A stretch of 64,000 nt of DNA, from assembly GCF_016802725.1 (NCBI RefSeq), contig NC_052679.1:22749561-22813560 (forward strand). The letters are read 5' to 3'. The notes below the pieces were generated by a model. That model was given only the letters and a program-made list of their open reading frames with translations. It was not told the DNA's origin and did not search any database. The position numbers and the translations under genes were made by a program. Of the stretch, positions 13,554-25,500 are shown piece after piece (the stretch's first letter is position 1; the number at the start of each line of letters is the position of its first letter). This DNA comes from Solenopsis invicta (taxonomy: Eukaryota; Arthropoda; Insecta; Hymenoptera; Formicidae).

Positions 13554-14017
13554 CACTGAGAGAAAATTTTCTGGAATAAAAAAAAAATATAATTTCTTAA
13601 AACTATATATTTTGTAAGCATCTACTTGTTCTGTTTAAATATTAACTTTTACTAACTAGAGACGTATTATCCGAAGTATATATAATTTTGTATTTTTATA
13701 TTTTTCACATTTCAATAATGATTTCACAAAGAAGCTAATAATATTATTAAATTTATTTAAATTGTTTTCTTAGATGAAAAAAATCTGATTATCTTGAATA
13801 TAAAAATAGCGTAACAGTAAATATTTTCTAGAACCGTAAGAAAAAGTTACTTGATTAAAAATTATTTCTTCATTTTATTTATATAAACATTTCAACTAAG
13901 AAACTTTTAACTTGACTGCAAGTGAGTAAGCTATTAGGACCCACTATTAAGAGTAAACAATTTTTTTTTAGTTAAATAAAATTTTTTTGTTTTGAAATAT
14001 TTTTTTTTTTCTTAGTG
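13554..14017. mobile_element. MITE-like element, CACTGAGAGAAAA family
   Basis: The left end is CACTGAGAGAAAATTTT and the right end TTTTTTCTTAGTG. The interior aligns along almost its whole length with the copy at 16707-17115, sharing for example TTGTTCTGTTTAA, AATATTTTCTAGAAC and AAATTATTTCTTTATTTTATT-like blocks. It is noncoding. The CA dinucleotide flanks both ends, where the sister copy has TA. Confidence 0.65.
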
Positions 14018-15616
14018 CATGTATACGCCGTTTCCTAAGCAGCGCAGCAAGAAGCTTTAACGGGTTTTAAAAATTAAAAATTCATATAGAATAAATAAAG
14101 CTCGAAATAAAACTTGACGGCTGCACTTAGCGCTAAATTAGGAGCCTAAATATTGCATTACGACAGGAGTGCTTAAAACCGCTCAAAAAACTCACCGACC
14201 GAGACGTGCGGCGGGGGTTAATCCGATCTCGTGAAAAATGTACAGCTCCGTAGCCCAGGAAAACAATTTCGCGGTGCAATATGCATTATGTAAAGGGTGC
14301 TGTAAAGTTACCCTATATAAATTATGCTTTAAATCCCTTTACAGTTGCCAACCCTTACTGGCGTTGTGGCAGAACGATGTAGATAAATGCCGCGGCATCA
14401 TGAAGGCTTGCGAGAGAGAGAGAGAGAGGGAGGGAGAAAGGTTGCAGAAAAAAACAATTTTGTTCTGTCATTAAAACGAAGCTTTTTTTCCATCGCGTTT
14501 CTCTCTGCTCTCTTCCCTCCTCTTCCTCTTCTCTCCCGACAATTAACCGCGACTCTTAAGAGCGTCCCGTTTTGGGGAATGCAGTGCACCTTTCCGCGTT
14601 TATTGGCGGAATATTCGCTGAAAAGTATGTAATTACAGCGGGCAGCAGCTCGTGTCGCAGATTACGAGACATCGTGCCCGGACGGTAGAGCTGGTCAATG
14701 TTATCGCCAGACCTGGCAATATGTTGCTCTTCGCGATAGGCTCGACAAAGCGTCAGATCCAGACAAATCCTTTTGGATTCCGGTCGCGTTACGTTATTGT
14801 AACGGCACGACGAGGCGCTCCGGAAATTGCTGTAACGATGATCCCCGACGGTATCGCTTTCGCACCCCACGATAATTCAAGCCGATTGATGTTGAAACCG
14901 TATCCGAAAGCTTATCTACCGATTATTAATCTTTATACTGTAACGTTCAAAAAAATCACACTGTTAGTAAACAGCAGTCTGACAGACTGCTATCACGTTT
15001 TCGATAATTTTATAATAAAAAATATATTTTTTTGATTATTCTGAATATTTGTAAATAGGGGAGGCGGAGAAAGATGTTTTAACGAGAATTAGCAAAAAAA
15101 TCTTATTTACGAGATTTAAGTTTATAGGACTTTACCCGCTACATTTCAGAAACGGTTTAAAATTATGAAAACCATAAAATACGCGTTTGATCATTTCGAG
15201 GAGCAATTTTTTTTAAGGAGATTGTGGAGATTGCCTTAGAGGGATCTTAACTAAAATTTCAAGTGGAACCCTTCATATTGTAATATATCATTTGAAAGAG
15301 CGTAAAACAGAAAATTTTTGGTATAAAGCGGAGGTTAATACGTTGACCCGCTCGAGAGTTATTTAGAATCAAAGTTGAAATAAGGCCAATTCTCAAAAAA
15401 TTTCTCTCTCTTATTCAAAAGATTTTAAAAATCTTAAATAATCGTAAAAGACTTGAATCATAAAAATTTTCCTAACGTTACAATATAACACCTGGAAATA
15501 AGAGTTAAAATGTGTAAATAAAACGCAATTGAAGAAAACACATGAAGATACTCAATATTGCGATAAAAGTATATAAACCTCGCTACAATTTTTCAATCGT
15601 CATATTTCTTACACGA
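14018..15616. other. Gene-free sequence with a GC-richer patch
   Basis: A GC-richer patch at about 14150-14900 carries overlapping open frames on both strands without recognisable domains. The rest is AT-rich. Confidence 0.35.
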
Positions 15617-15812
15617 CATAGGAAAAACATTGCAAAATATTGCTGCGATTTTTCAGTAACATTGCAGCGATGGTAAAATGTCAGCTTCAGAACATTGCTG
15701 CAACATTACGTATCAAAATTTCTGAAACGGACAATTTATCGTTGCTGCAAGCTGTAATATTACTGAAACGTTGTAGCAATATTTTGCAATGTTTTTTGCT
15801 ATTTTATCCTAT
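15617..15812. repeat. Long imperfect inverted repeat (foldback element)
   Basis: Left arm motifs ACATTGCAAAATATTGCTGC and TTTTCAGTAACATTGCAGC are mirrored on the right by GCTGTAATATTACTGAAACG and AGCAATATTTTGCAATGT. Arms are about 75 bases with moderate mismatch. Inside, ATTGCTGCAA-type words repeat. Noncoding; MITE-like. Confidence 0.65.
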
Positions 15813-16706
15813 ACGCAATATTACACATTTCCAGAGAATAACAACGGGATCACTACAGTATTTGGTAGAGAAGTAGAGACAGATGGCATGCGAAGGTATT
15901 GTGAGTTTAGAAGGCTTTTTGTAAATGTCAAGAAAGTTATTGACGAGTAAAGTTTTAATAGCGGTCCGTAACACCGACATTACGGTTTAAACATTAAATC
16001 AGACTCCGTTTAATTTGAATAAATTATCAAATTTACGTTTTTCTTTTTATGAGGTTGTGTACGGATCGCCCCAGGTAGAAAGGATTTTTCTTTGCGAGCG
16101 AGTGAGTTGAAAAAAAAAACAAGTTTAAATTCACCGTGTAATTCCTAGTGGTAGTCGCGACCACGATATTCCGGTACACGCCGCGCTCCCGCGACAGTTT
16201 ATCCCGAGCGCGATGTGCGACAATGAAATAAACTGCCGCTTGGTGACAAATGCCGAGGAGGAGAGACGTTTTAACCACACACTTCTCGTTCGATACCATC
16301 GACGGTATACGCGACCCGTGTGTGCCGGCTATTGCGAGTTTCCGCGGTAAGCGGGGAAAGGGTGCCGATCAGTCCCGAGGGACGAAACAGGAGACACATC
16401 GTAAATCACCAACACCCGATAACACGCTCGTCGCAGTATTTTACGCATTTCTTCGGGTTTGAACAATTTACGGACGGACTCTTTGCTCTTTATTTGCCGC
16501 CCAATTTCGGCTCTTGAACTAAAACCGGTGTTGCCACAATAAAAGGTATCGATCGCGCGGCGCTTTCTTAGATTCCAGAAGAAATGAGCGACTCTCTTTT
16601 CCGAGGCACCAAACCGCAAGATTAATAGTTCTTTTATATCCGTGCTTTCCGTTTTTGCGTTTATAATTAATAAATATATAATTAAATTAATTTTATAATA
16701 TTTGTA

Positions 16707-17115
16707 CACTGAGAGAAAATTTTTTTTACAGAACCGTACATTTTGATGCAAGTATTGGTTTGTTCTGTTTAAGTAAAAATATGTACTTTTAAATAAATAG
16801 ACATATTACCTTAAATATATAATTTTTACATTTTTTTACTTTTGAATAATGATTTTACAAAAAATCATAATTTTTTCTATTAAATGGTTTTCTTTGTATT
16901 AAAGATAATAAGATTAAAAAATCCGATTGAAAAAATAACAATAAATATTTTCTAGAACTGCAAAAAAATTACTTGATTAAATTATTTCTTTATTTTATTT
17001 ACATAAATATTTCAATTAAGAAATTATTAATTTGACTGTAAGGGCCCACCAAGTAAATAATTTGTTTATATTGAGTATAATTTTTTTGTTTCAAAAAATA
17101 TGTTTTCTTTTAGTG
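16707..17115. mobile_element. MITE-like element, CACTGAGAGAAAA family, TA-flanked
   Basis: A second, shorter copy of the 13554-14017 element. The ends are CACTGAGAGAAAATTTT and TTTTCTTTTAGTG, with TA on both sides. There are numerous small indels relative to its sister, indicating an old, non-autonomous insertion with no coding capacity. Confidence 0.65.
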
Positions 17116-17152
17116 TACATATAAAAGAGACACATATCCACATATGTACTAA

Positions 17153-17350
17153 ATACTGAATGGACTAGATTTCACAAACTATCTTAAATCTACGGTGTTT
17201 TCGTTTCATTTTAAAATTGATAAGAAATCTCTTTTATTTTTTATTTCCGCTTTCTATTCAATACATTTTTCATCATGTTTTTCTTTATTCCGCTTCGTGC
17301 TTAAGAATTTATTTGTGTATTTATGAATAAATTGAGATATTCCGTAACAT
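17153..17350. repeat. Dispersed repeat, copy 1
   Basis: Aligns with 18426-18632 in the same orientation. Shared blocks include CTATCTTAAATCTACGGT, TTTTAAAATTGATAAGAAAT and TTAAGAATTTATTTGT. It directly follows the MITE at 16707-17115. No coding capacity seen. Confidence 0.6.
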
Positions 17351-18425
17351 TAATTATAAAATTAAATACCTAGAATTTTAAATAACGAAACTATAACTAT
17401 TTAAAAATGATTCTTATTCTGTTATAGCTGGATCTTTGTGTTAATATTTTTGTGATTTTATTTACCTTCTCAAGATCGTGAAACTGCGCGCTGAATGAAT
17501 TTTCGGTTTTGAAATACAGTTATAAAATTTTAAAAATAATTACAGAAAGTGCTCTTGCTCTTAGTTAACTTTTACATGGAAAGCTAGCCATCCGCGTGTC
17601 ATTATATATTTCCTGCGATATTTTTTTTAAATAATATTTGTTGTGACGTCGGCATCACTACTGCGACAGTTAAATAAGTAAAAGTGGCTATGCCTTCTTA
17701 TATTATTAAAGAACGGCTTTAAAAGGCTGGCTGAAATTCTTTCAAGTGAATTTTGAACGAACCTTTCAAAGTTTCGCGAAGCTTTTCGCGGCAGCGGCGG
17801 CAGACAGGTATTGCCATCGTAGTAGGAGCAAGTAGGGCAAAAATTCCGATTCAGCGCGCAGGAGTGAAAATCGTGAATTCAAACCCGGTGGTCTCACAGA
17901 AACGCGCGGCACGCGCAGCGATTCGCGCGTTTCTGTTACTTTTGAAGGATTAATCGCCGCCGCGCGGCGCGCGTCGGGGAACTCTCGACTTTCGTCTCTC
18001 ATGACTCTCGCGTAATTTGTTTTCCCAACGTGAAATTAATGACTTCGCGGGCTCCCGTGCGCTAAAGACGCACTCGACGGCCAAGGAACTCGTCTCGACG
18101 GCGCCGGCGCACTTAAGGCTGCCTCGCCCGAAACGAGATTATGCATTTCTGATTTTATATTATTCAGCGTGTATACCCCGTCGCGCTCGTCGCATTCGGC
18201 GGCGACGGCGGCGGCAATCTCTGCGCGATTGAATTACAAGCGGAATAAGGAAGTTCTACCTTCAACGAAGGTTTATTCAACCGTCATGTTGTTGAGGATT
18301 CGTGCCGTTTGTCCGGATTTGTGGATTTAACGAGCTGAAAACAGGTTTAAGACGTCCTCGTCTCTCTTTACTTAAAATTAGATTTTAAAACGTCCGACCA
18401 TCGCGCAGGAGAGATAAAAAGTGAT

Positions 18426-18632
18426 AGAAAATCTACTGAATGGCCTAGATTTAGCGCGAGCTATCTTAAATCTACGGTATTTTTATTTTATTTTAAAATT
18501 GATAAGAAATGGCTCTCTTTTTCTTTTTGTTTCTGCGATTCTTTTTATTTACAATATATTTTTCGTCGTGTTTTTTTTCTATGTACTTAAGAATTTATTT
18601 GTTTATTTAAAAATAAATTGAAATATTTTTTA
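18426..18632. repeat. Dispersed repeat, copy 2
   Basis: Second copy of the 17153-17350 sequence, about 1.3 kb downstream. The two copies flank a CpG-rich patch (17740-18240). Confidence 0.6.
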
Positions 18633-18863
18633 ATTAAATTTTAGGAGTCGGTCGTATTTAAAGTAACATAAAATATTTAAAATAAAATAAAATTAAATAG
18701 TTATTTAGTATCTATTATTTTAAATAACTTCTTATTTCTCATTTTCTATTTTAAGTAAAAAAAAAGAAAAAATTATTTAATTCTAAATAAGTAGGGGTGA
18801 GGAAGACGATCTTAACGATCGACGTTTGTCGATTTATTTCTGTGATAATGTAAAAATAACAAT

Positions 18864-19429
18864 TTATTTTTTGTCAGATTCACTAAAGCTTTGTTTAGCC
18901 TCAGAAAGATCAGAAACTGTTGAATAAACTAGACTCTTTTAAAATTTAAATTTTTTTAGGGCATGTCAATTTCATTATTTTCTTCTTTTATGCTGGTAAG
19001 ATAACTTTTGATAGGATAAGATGAACAATCAAATAAAAAATATATATTCTTATTAGTAAAAAATTATATTTTATAATAGAATAAGTTTATTATAATATAA
19101 TAAACTCATTCTAATATTATAATATCATTAAAGAAAAATATAAATGAAAAGAATTGTATGATTTGCAAAAATTAAATTAAATCGCATACAATCAAGTCAC
19201 ATCATAGAAGTATACTTACTATTATCCTTTCCTTTTTAAAAGAGACAAAACTAAAAATTACATTTAAAACATCGTCATTATAATCGGAAAAGTCGCAACT
19301 TTTTCCATTACGTCGCACAAAAACCGCATGCTCCGGATATCTTCTTTCTTGCTGAATTTTTTTATTTAGATCTTTTGTCCGTCTAAAAAGGTCACGTAGC
19401 TCGAAGAGAATTTCGTCGTATTTCTTCAT
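18864..19429 (-). CDS. Possible two-exon small gene of unknown function
   Basis: Two minus-strand segments fit as exons. The first, 19429-19220, has an ATG start and a phase 0 ATA/GTAAGT donor. The second, 18935-18864, has an acceptor ending in AAAAG and ends in a stop followed by AATAAA-like sequence. Together they would encode about 93 residues. The first part is charged and helical (YDEILFELRDLFRRTKDL); the second is short and Ser-rich (VSDLSEAKQSFSESDKK). I do not recognise the family. It lies downstream of the desaturase-like exon on the same strand, but the frames do not join to it. It could easily be chance in AT-rich DNA. Confidence 0.2.
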
Positions 19430-19904
19430 AGGAATTTATGTATCCAGGAAAAAATTGATCTTTTATTTTGGATCGTGCTGGGAGAAGAGTGTACATTATA
19501 CGCGTCTCTGAAGACGGAAAAGAGGAAAACGCGGTAGGAAAACCTCCTGACCATGTCAGAGAAGAACAGTAACACCGAAATTGATATTGATGAATATACC
19601 CTAGTTCTTTTTTAGGACAAAAGTTTCCCATAATCGGACATTTAATGTCAAATTACATCAAGCGTAGGACGCTTTGACGTAATGAAGAAGCTTTCACGCG
19701 GTTTCTCTTCTTCCGCAGAAATCCAACAATAGACATTTCCGGACTCAATCTCGAAATAATCTTCATGTATAATACAAGACAGATACAAACGATGACCGGA
19801 AATCGGCCCGTTTATAATTCTTCCTCCCGTGTCGGAAATTTATAGGAGTCGACGTTAAAGCGTATTGTTTTGTTAAAATATTCAGAGGTTCGCGTTAAGC
19901 GTTT

Positions 19905-20105
19905 GGATGTGTATATATTCGTAAGCGATAGAATATATTTATAAGTTAAGATTTGCGTATTGCGGGTAAATTGTATTTTATATTATATTTCATATCGATG
20001 AATATTTATTCTTGATGTCAGTTATACTAATTTAGTTATACGAATTTATACAAGATGTCTGTCTCTATCTTCTATAATTTCGAAACAGTTGAAAATGAAA
20101 GAAAA
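19905..20105. repeat. Direct repeat flanking the desaturase-like exon, copy 1
   Basis: About 200 bases recur at 21056-21258. Shared blocks include TTCGTAAGCGATAG, TTTGCGTATTGCGG and CTATCTCTATCTTCTATAATTTC-like sequence. Similarity stops a few bases before the donor of the desaturase-like exon at 20126. Confidence 0.6.
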
Positions 20106-20125
20106 CCGTGAATTGAACTACTTAC

Positions 20126-20274
20126 CAAAAGAAGTAGTCACGAATTTGGCGGATGTTAAGGAGAGGTATATTCCGTAAAAGGCACCAAGATGTTGGAGAA
20201 AAAGAATGACTACTTGTTTCACGTTCGTTATCTTTTGTACTCCAGACATAATTGTTGCCATCATTGCGTAAAAT
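20126..20274 (-). pseudogene. Orphan exon resembling the first TM exon of an acyl-CoA desaturase
   Basis: A minus-strand exon with acceptor TTAACAG and donor TTTTG/GTAAGT (phase 1) has an ATG at 20264. Its translation contains VVILFLQHLGAFYGIYL and then TSAKFVTTSF. This closely follows the first membrane segment of insect acyl-CoA delta-9/delta-11 desaturases, where the pattern is HL.ALYG.YL..TSAK..TT.FA and an intron falls at the same point. The later desaturase exons, with the His boxes HRLWAH, HRVHH and HNYHH, are not seen on this strand within the window. It is therefore most likely a truncated gene copy or pseudogene, unless the rest lies in exons I failed to recognise. A TATA-type promoter and noncoding exon lie upstream at about 20970-20870. 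Confidence 0.5.
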
Positions 20275-20869
20275 CTGTTAACAGCCACATAACAAATTCC
20301 CATTATTTCTTGTTAAAAATTTTAATAAGTAAGAATTTATAATTGTTTGTTTAATTAATTTTGAAATACTATTTGGTTAAAACTGTAATGACATGGCGAA
20401 TCATCTTATTGTTAGTGATATATTTGCAAAATTAAATTTGGAAAGAAATTGTTCAATAATTATAAAAAATTTGTTTAGCTGCGTTATATGTAAAACATTT
20501 AGAAATAAAATTAATCCAAATAAATGTTTACAGAAATGCACAATTATTCCTGAATTATAATGTAGAAATATTGCTGTATGAAGTATTACACATTCAGCAT
20601 GATAATATATTAAATAAAGAATCAAACAAATTTTGAAATAATTGTTAAATATTTATATCTTGAATTTAGAGTTATTTAAGTTTTGGCAAATATTATTTAA
20701 AGATTTTATTTTGACAAAACTGCTTTGTATTAACGTATTATCCTAGCGCAATTATTAAAAATTTTCATCAATTTGTACAATATTCCCACAATATGGTTAT
20801 TGGGATGTGTGTGTACGTGTATGTGTTTAATGATAATTAAAAATTAAAAAAAGATTATATATAACTTAC

Positions 20870-20970
20870 CTGTATATATTTATTGTAACACCGTATCTAA
20901 CACAATCGAATATGCGTGCGCGCTTCTGTTCAAGCCTCTAAAACAAATCTGCCGCGTTGGGCCTTTTATA
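20870..20970 (-). promoter_or_regulatory. TATA box and candidate noncoding first exon
   Basis: On the minus strand, TATAAAAGG occupies 20970-20962. About 90 bases downstream, ACAG/GTAAGT forms a good splice donor with the exon ending at 20870. The spacing suits transcription starting near 20938 and a short untranslated exon that would splice to the desaturase-like exon acceptor at 20275. This is inferred from motifs alone in an AT-rich region where TATA strings are common. Confidence 0.35.
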
Positions 20971-21055
20971 CTAGTAATTCTAAAAAGAGAAAGGTAAAAA
21001 GATCAATAGGTTTGTTGAATTCGGGCTTGTTTGAATTGCACTTGCCAAATACATT

Positions 21056-21258
21056 ATTGTATTCGTAAGCGATAGGATATAATTATAAATTAAATAAAAT
21101 TTGCGTATTGCGGTTAAATTTTATTTTATATTGTATTGCATAGCGATGAATATTCATTTTTTATGTCACTTACTCTAATTTAGTTGTACGAATTTATACT
21201 GGATATCTATCTCTATCTTCTATAATTTCAAAACAGTTCGAAATTATAGAAAACCGGG
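21056..21258. repeat. Direct repeat flanking the desaturase-like exon, copy 2
   Basis: Second copy of 19905-20105 in the same orientation. The two copies bracket the orphan exon and its TATA-type promoter, as if a local duplication or insertion placed them there. Confidence 0.6.
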
Positions 21259-21540
21259 ACATACGTGCTTGATCATTTTAAGGAATTCTACATATATTGT
21301 CAACATTTACATTGTTAACAATATACGAATCTTGCAGTTCTTTCGACTAAAACGTTAAAGGTCAGCTTATATATCTTCTCGTTGAAGCATTAAGTCATGT
21401 GTTGGATTATTCTAAATTTAGCTGCCGATCACTGGCGCTATATTTCAACAGTGTCCTTGGGAACATCGATCTTTGATCAGTCAAAATCGTAAGTGATTTC
21501 GACGATGATTACGCAGGCCTCCGTTTTTAGACTTCTTTTT

Positions 21541-21800
21541 TGTTGTTTGAATGAACTTTATCATTTCCGGTGTGTTTTTGCGCGCAGAACGAATCCAGCA
21601 AGCAAGTTGCTTCATCACGTTAGGTTTTTGGGAAAAGGTTGAGATTAAAAAGTTTCAAAAACGACGTTTTCCAACATATTCGTGATTTTTTTGCTAGCAA
21701 AGTAAATTTTTTTTCTATTTTTGTTTATGCTATCTTAAAGCGTCAATTTTTATCTTTGAAATAGATTTTTTTTAACGCCGTACCGTTTTCCTTTATCGAG
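21541..21800. repeat. Direct repeat around an LTR-like insert, copy 1
   Basis: Aligns with 22257-22520. Shared blocks include TTGTTTGAAT, TCATCACGT/TCAGGTTTTTG, CATATTTGTGATT and TTTTTTTTAACGCC. The copies are about three quarters identical by eye and separated by about 460 bases of unrelated sequence. Confidence 0.55.
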
Positions 21801-21870
21801 TTAATCTCTGTACAGTCACACCACAACCAACATTTCACTGGTTGATGTGGTTTCCATTTTGGATATGATT

Positions 21871-22259
21871 TGATGTTAGGAGTGCGGTAGTAAATTAATA
21901 AATTACGGAATCGAGTGAGTTTTCAATCGGTTCAGTTTAATGTTCGGTTTAATTCTTGAGATGCTCGAGTTACAAGACACGACGCGTTGTGACTAAAGGA
22001 TACTTGGCGAGAGAGAGCGTTTCTTCTCTCGCCCGCTTTATATAAGCTTCGAATGACCGTTTGGTCCGCAAATTTGAAGCTGTTTATTATTTTCTCGTGT
22101 TTGTAAACACCTTTCGTTTCTCCTCTATTCTATATGTCTTTCTACCGTGTTTCTTGCTATCTCAGCAGGTTTATCTTAACTGACGAATATTATTTGCTAT
22201 TTGTTACCCTGAATAATATTGTTTTCAAATTTTCGGGCATGTGGCGAACGGTCGCCACA
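21871..22259 (-). mobile_element. Possible solo LTR of a Ty3/gypsy-like retrotransposon
   Basis: Read on the minus strand, the segment starts TGTGGCGACCGTTCGCCACA, a short terminal palindrome common in insect LTRs. It contains TATATAAAG about 220 bases in, followed by an arginine-codon-like GAGAG tract, then AATTAAA, and ends near CTAACATCA. This order (terminal TG, promoter, polyadenylation-like signal, CA) suits a solo LTR. No clear target duplication, gag or pol was found, and the left border is uncertain. Confidence 0.4.
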
Positions 22260-22520
22260 CCATTGTTTGAATAAAAGTTACCATTTTCCATGTATTTTTT
22301 CACGTTGAATACAAATCCGGCATGTAGTATGCTCCATCACGTCAGGTTTTTGAGAAAAGTGATATTAAAGGTGTCAAAAACGTTGTTTTTTGACATATTT
22401 GTGATTGTTTTGTAAGCAAAGTAAAATTTTTTTTACTTTTGCTCACACCATCTTAAAGTGTCAATTTTTACCTTTAAAATATATTTTTTTTTAACGCCAT
22501 ACGTTTTTCCTTTACTAACA
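22257..22520. repeat. Direct repeat around an LTR-like insert, copy 2
   Basis: Second copy of 21541-21800, same orientation, beginning right after the LTR-like segment. Noncoding. Confidence 0.55.
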
Positions 22521-25500
22521 CCCAGATGCCTAGCTGTAACAAAATATTTTTTTAAGTATGGATTTCTTTTAATGTTAAACGTTTGAAAATTATTATTTTA
22601 AGTTTAAAACATGTCTGAGTTTATAATTACTTATAAAGAAAAATAAAAACACGTCAAAAGAGCCATCACTTGCGCATATAAATTAGAAATAGGCACATAA
22701 AATAAACATAAATTTGAAAAAAGTTATATATTGATTTATTATGTTTAGAAGAGGTAATCTTTTAGCAGATTTAATTTACTTTTATGACGTTAATTTACTT
22801 TTGAAGTCTTAATAAAAATTAGAGGAAATCCAATTATAAGAAACTGATTGTATGTATGATAAAATAAAACGCATTTGAGATGTATTTTATAAATATTTCA
22901 AAAATATTCATATAATTTCGATGTTTCTAATATTGTCACTCTTTTCGACGTCGTGAATTGTTGAAATAATCGTTACGTATCATTCATATACGCCTATTCG
23001 TGCGCTTCGCGAGCGTGATGACTGCAGGGAGGACTGGCAAATGCGATGTGCTGATAGAGCAATCATTTGTTATCAGCGGCATCGATATTCCGTATGGACG
23101 ATGCAATAAAATATTTTCTCATGCATATGCATGCGATGCGATATATCCGGCAAATCGATGATGCATCGGAGGATTTTCTGCCGCGTCGCCCGCGATAAAG
23201 TACCTACCATCCAAAGCACACAGGAGAATCTCGAGTGTTCTCACGAAGTCACGTAACGTTTGAAGTAATGGAAAAGGCAGCGATCAAATGAAATTGTACA
23301 TGTGTATACATACGTATATTTGTTTGTTCTCCGTCTGTTTATGTATATAATTATAAAAAAAAGTAAACTGTATATATAAGAATTGTGTGAATAAGATTGT
23401 GTGTTTATTTAATAACATATTTTTTATTTATTTATTCTATTTCTTATTAAAAGAAATTATTTTTTACAACGTTAAAAACTCAATTTTTTCTGTAAGTACT
23501 GAAAGTATTCAAAATGATTTATACAAAATTTTATTATGATTGTTCAGCTATTTTATAAATAAATAAATTTCTTTATTTTACAGAACACATATATCATCTT
23601 GAATATTTAAAGTTTTTAAATAAAAAAATTCAGTTTTTTTTTCATTATTTTTCATTTTATCATTAATTATATTTTTATTAGAGCACATGTATACTTCTTA
23701 TTGAAATTTCTTTTTATTCAAATAGAAAATCACCACCAAATTTTTTTCTACTATTTTTAAATGCAATGTAAAACGATCCGTAATTTTTTCACAATTTTTG
23801 TAATGTTTTGAGAAATGTCCTACATCTTTAACGAAACCATCGTGAGTTGAATTAATTTGTTGGTGTTGCAAGTAGCACAACAACGTATTACGACTTACGT
23901 AAAATGATTATTGTCTCTGTGCAAAAAGTATGAAAAGCTTAGTGACTATTTCTTGTGGTACCCATTGCAAGTGTAGAGGGATAGTAAAGAATAGAGAATA
24001 CCAGAATACAAGTGCTTAGTTCTTATATTCTTTGCTTGATTGTTCCATTCGTGAATGGCCATACATTCTACCCCTTCTGATATACAGAAATGCAGTTTCT
24101 AAAACTTCTTTTTTCAAACACAAGAAAATAAATAATTATTTTGTTTTTTAATTTTTTTTATAGCAGTAGACAGTATAACATTTTTATTGGGACAGCTTAT
24201 TTATTTTAAATATTATAATGCTTGATAAATGAAATTCTCGATAGGCGAGGCATATATACATTGGAATTACCCTATGTAAAATTTAAATTCATTCATTTTA
24301 TTGTTTTTACAGATTAATTTTATCGGACGAAAGTTCCGAAAGTTTAAAGCTGCGCAAGGACTTTATAATCACCCTTTATATGTATTAATCAAACAATGAA
24401 TATGGAATGTATTTAAATCCTGAATCTCACAAAAGAAAGCACTGAAAGATTCTATATTCGTTATCTTGGCTTACGATGTTTACGAAGCGAGAAAATTGAA
24501 AAGAGAACAAACGAATAATGACATAGCGTATTAGATATTAGGTACTAGCACACGTGATTTTTTTGTAATAAAATGTTTCAATTATTCGAATATGTAAATG
24601 TGTAATACGAAAGACATAGAGATGCGTAAAGAATTTTAATGAAACAAATGCGAAAGACTGCACTTGTTTCATGACAGTAGAATTTAACGAATACTCTTCG
24701 CGTCCATAAATCTCCAGTGCGATTAATAAAGAATCCATTCGAATCATTCGAACTGACATGCGTTTTAAGTAGGCTTGCCTAATGAGAAGAAAGCGAATTG
24801 GTGAAAATTGAGGTAGCGAGCGTTTCGCCGCACAATATTGTCTACTGATTTATATTCGAGGAGCACATGTGAGGAAGAGAGATGAGATGGAGACGTGCGC
24901 GTGCATGAAACATTCGTAGCATAATTTGCGCGATGAATCGATAGTCTATAACAGCACTGTTTGAAGGTGCAAAAAAGGTAATTTCGCATAAAACTAACGA
25001 GAGCGCTCGGGAATGTTTCCTTTTCGTCTCTTTTTTTTCCCCTCCTCTCTTCCGCGCGCTCGATACGTTTCCCTTTTCCTGTTTTCGCCGTTCATTAAAT
25101 GGTCGTTACAGTCATTTTCCCTTTCCCATTGTCTTCGTCGCGCGCGCGTGGACCGCACGCTAAACTTTTCTCACTCTCGGGCTTTAAACTGCAGCCGGTG
25201 CGACCGGCGCGGCGCAATCGCGCTATCTTCGCTCACGCGCCTGCAGCGTGGATTTATTCGCGAACTGCTGCACGCAGTTCGAAACTGTGCTAAGCTCGTA
25301 TATCACGGGGTGCTAATATCTGAAATGTGTGCAACCCAGCGCCGCGCAAGTTACGAGCGATGCACTTTAACTACTAAATTAAATACGGAAATTAATGACT
25401 TTATATGTCACATTTTTTTTAACGTCGATGAGAGAGCTTGGTTCTAGGACGTCCAACAGTTTGCTATTTAGGAGAATAATTTTATGGATTAAACGAAACG

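Noticed and set aside
14652..15035. 127-codon open frame
   Set aside because: It starts at GTG rather than ATG, has no recognisable domain and runs into AT-rich sequence.
25013..25447. 144-codon open frame
   Set aside because: CpG-rich patch, no recognisable domain, no supporting splice sites; likely chance.
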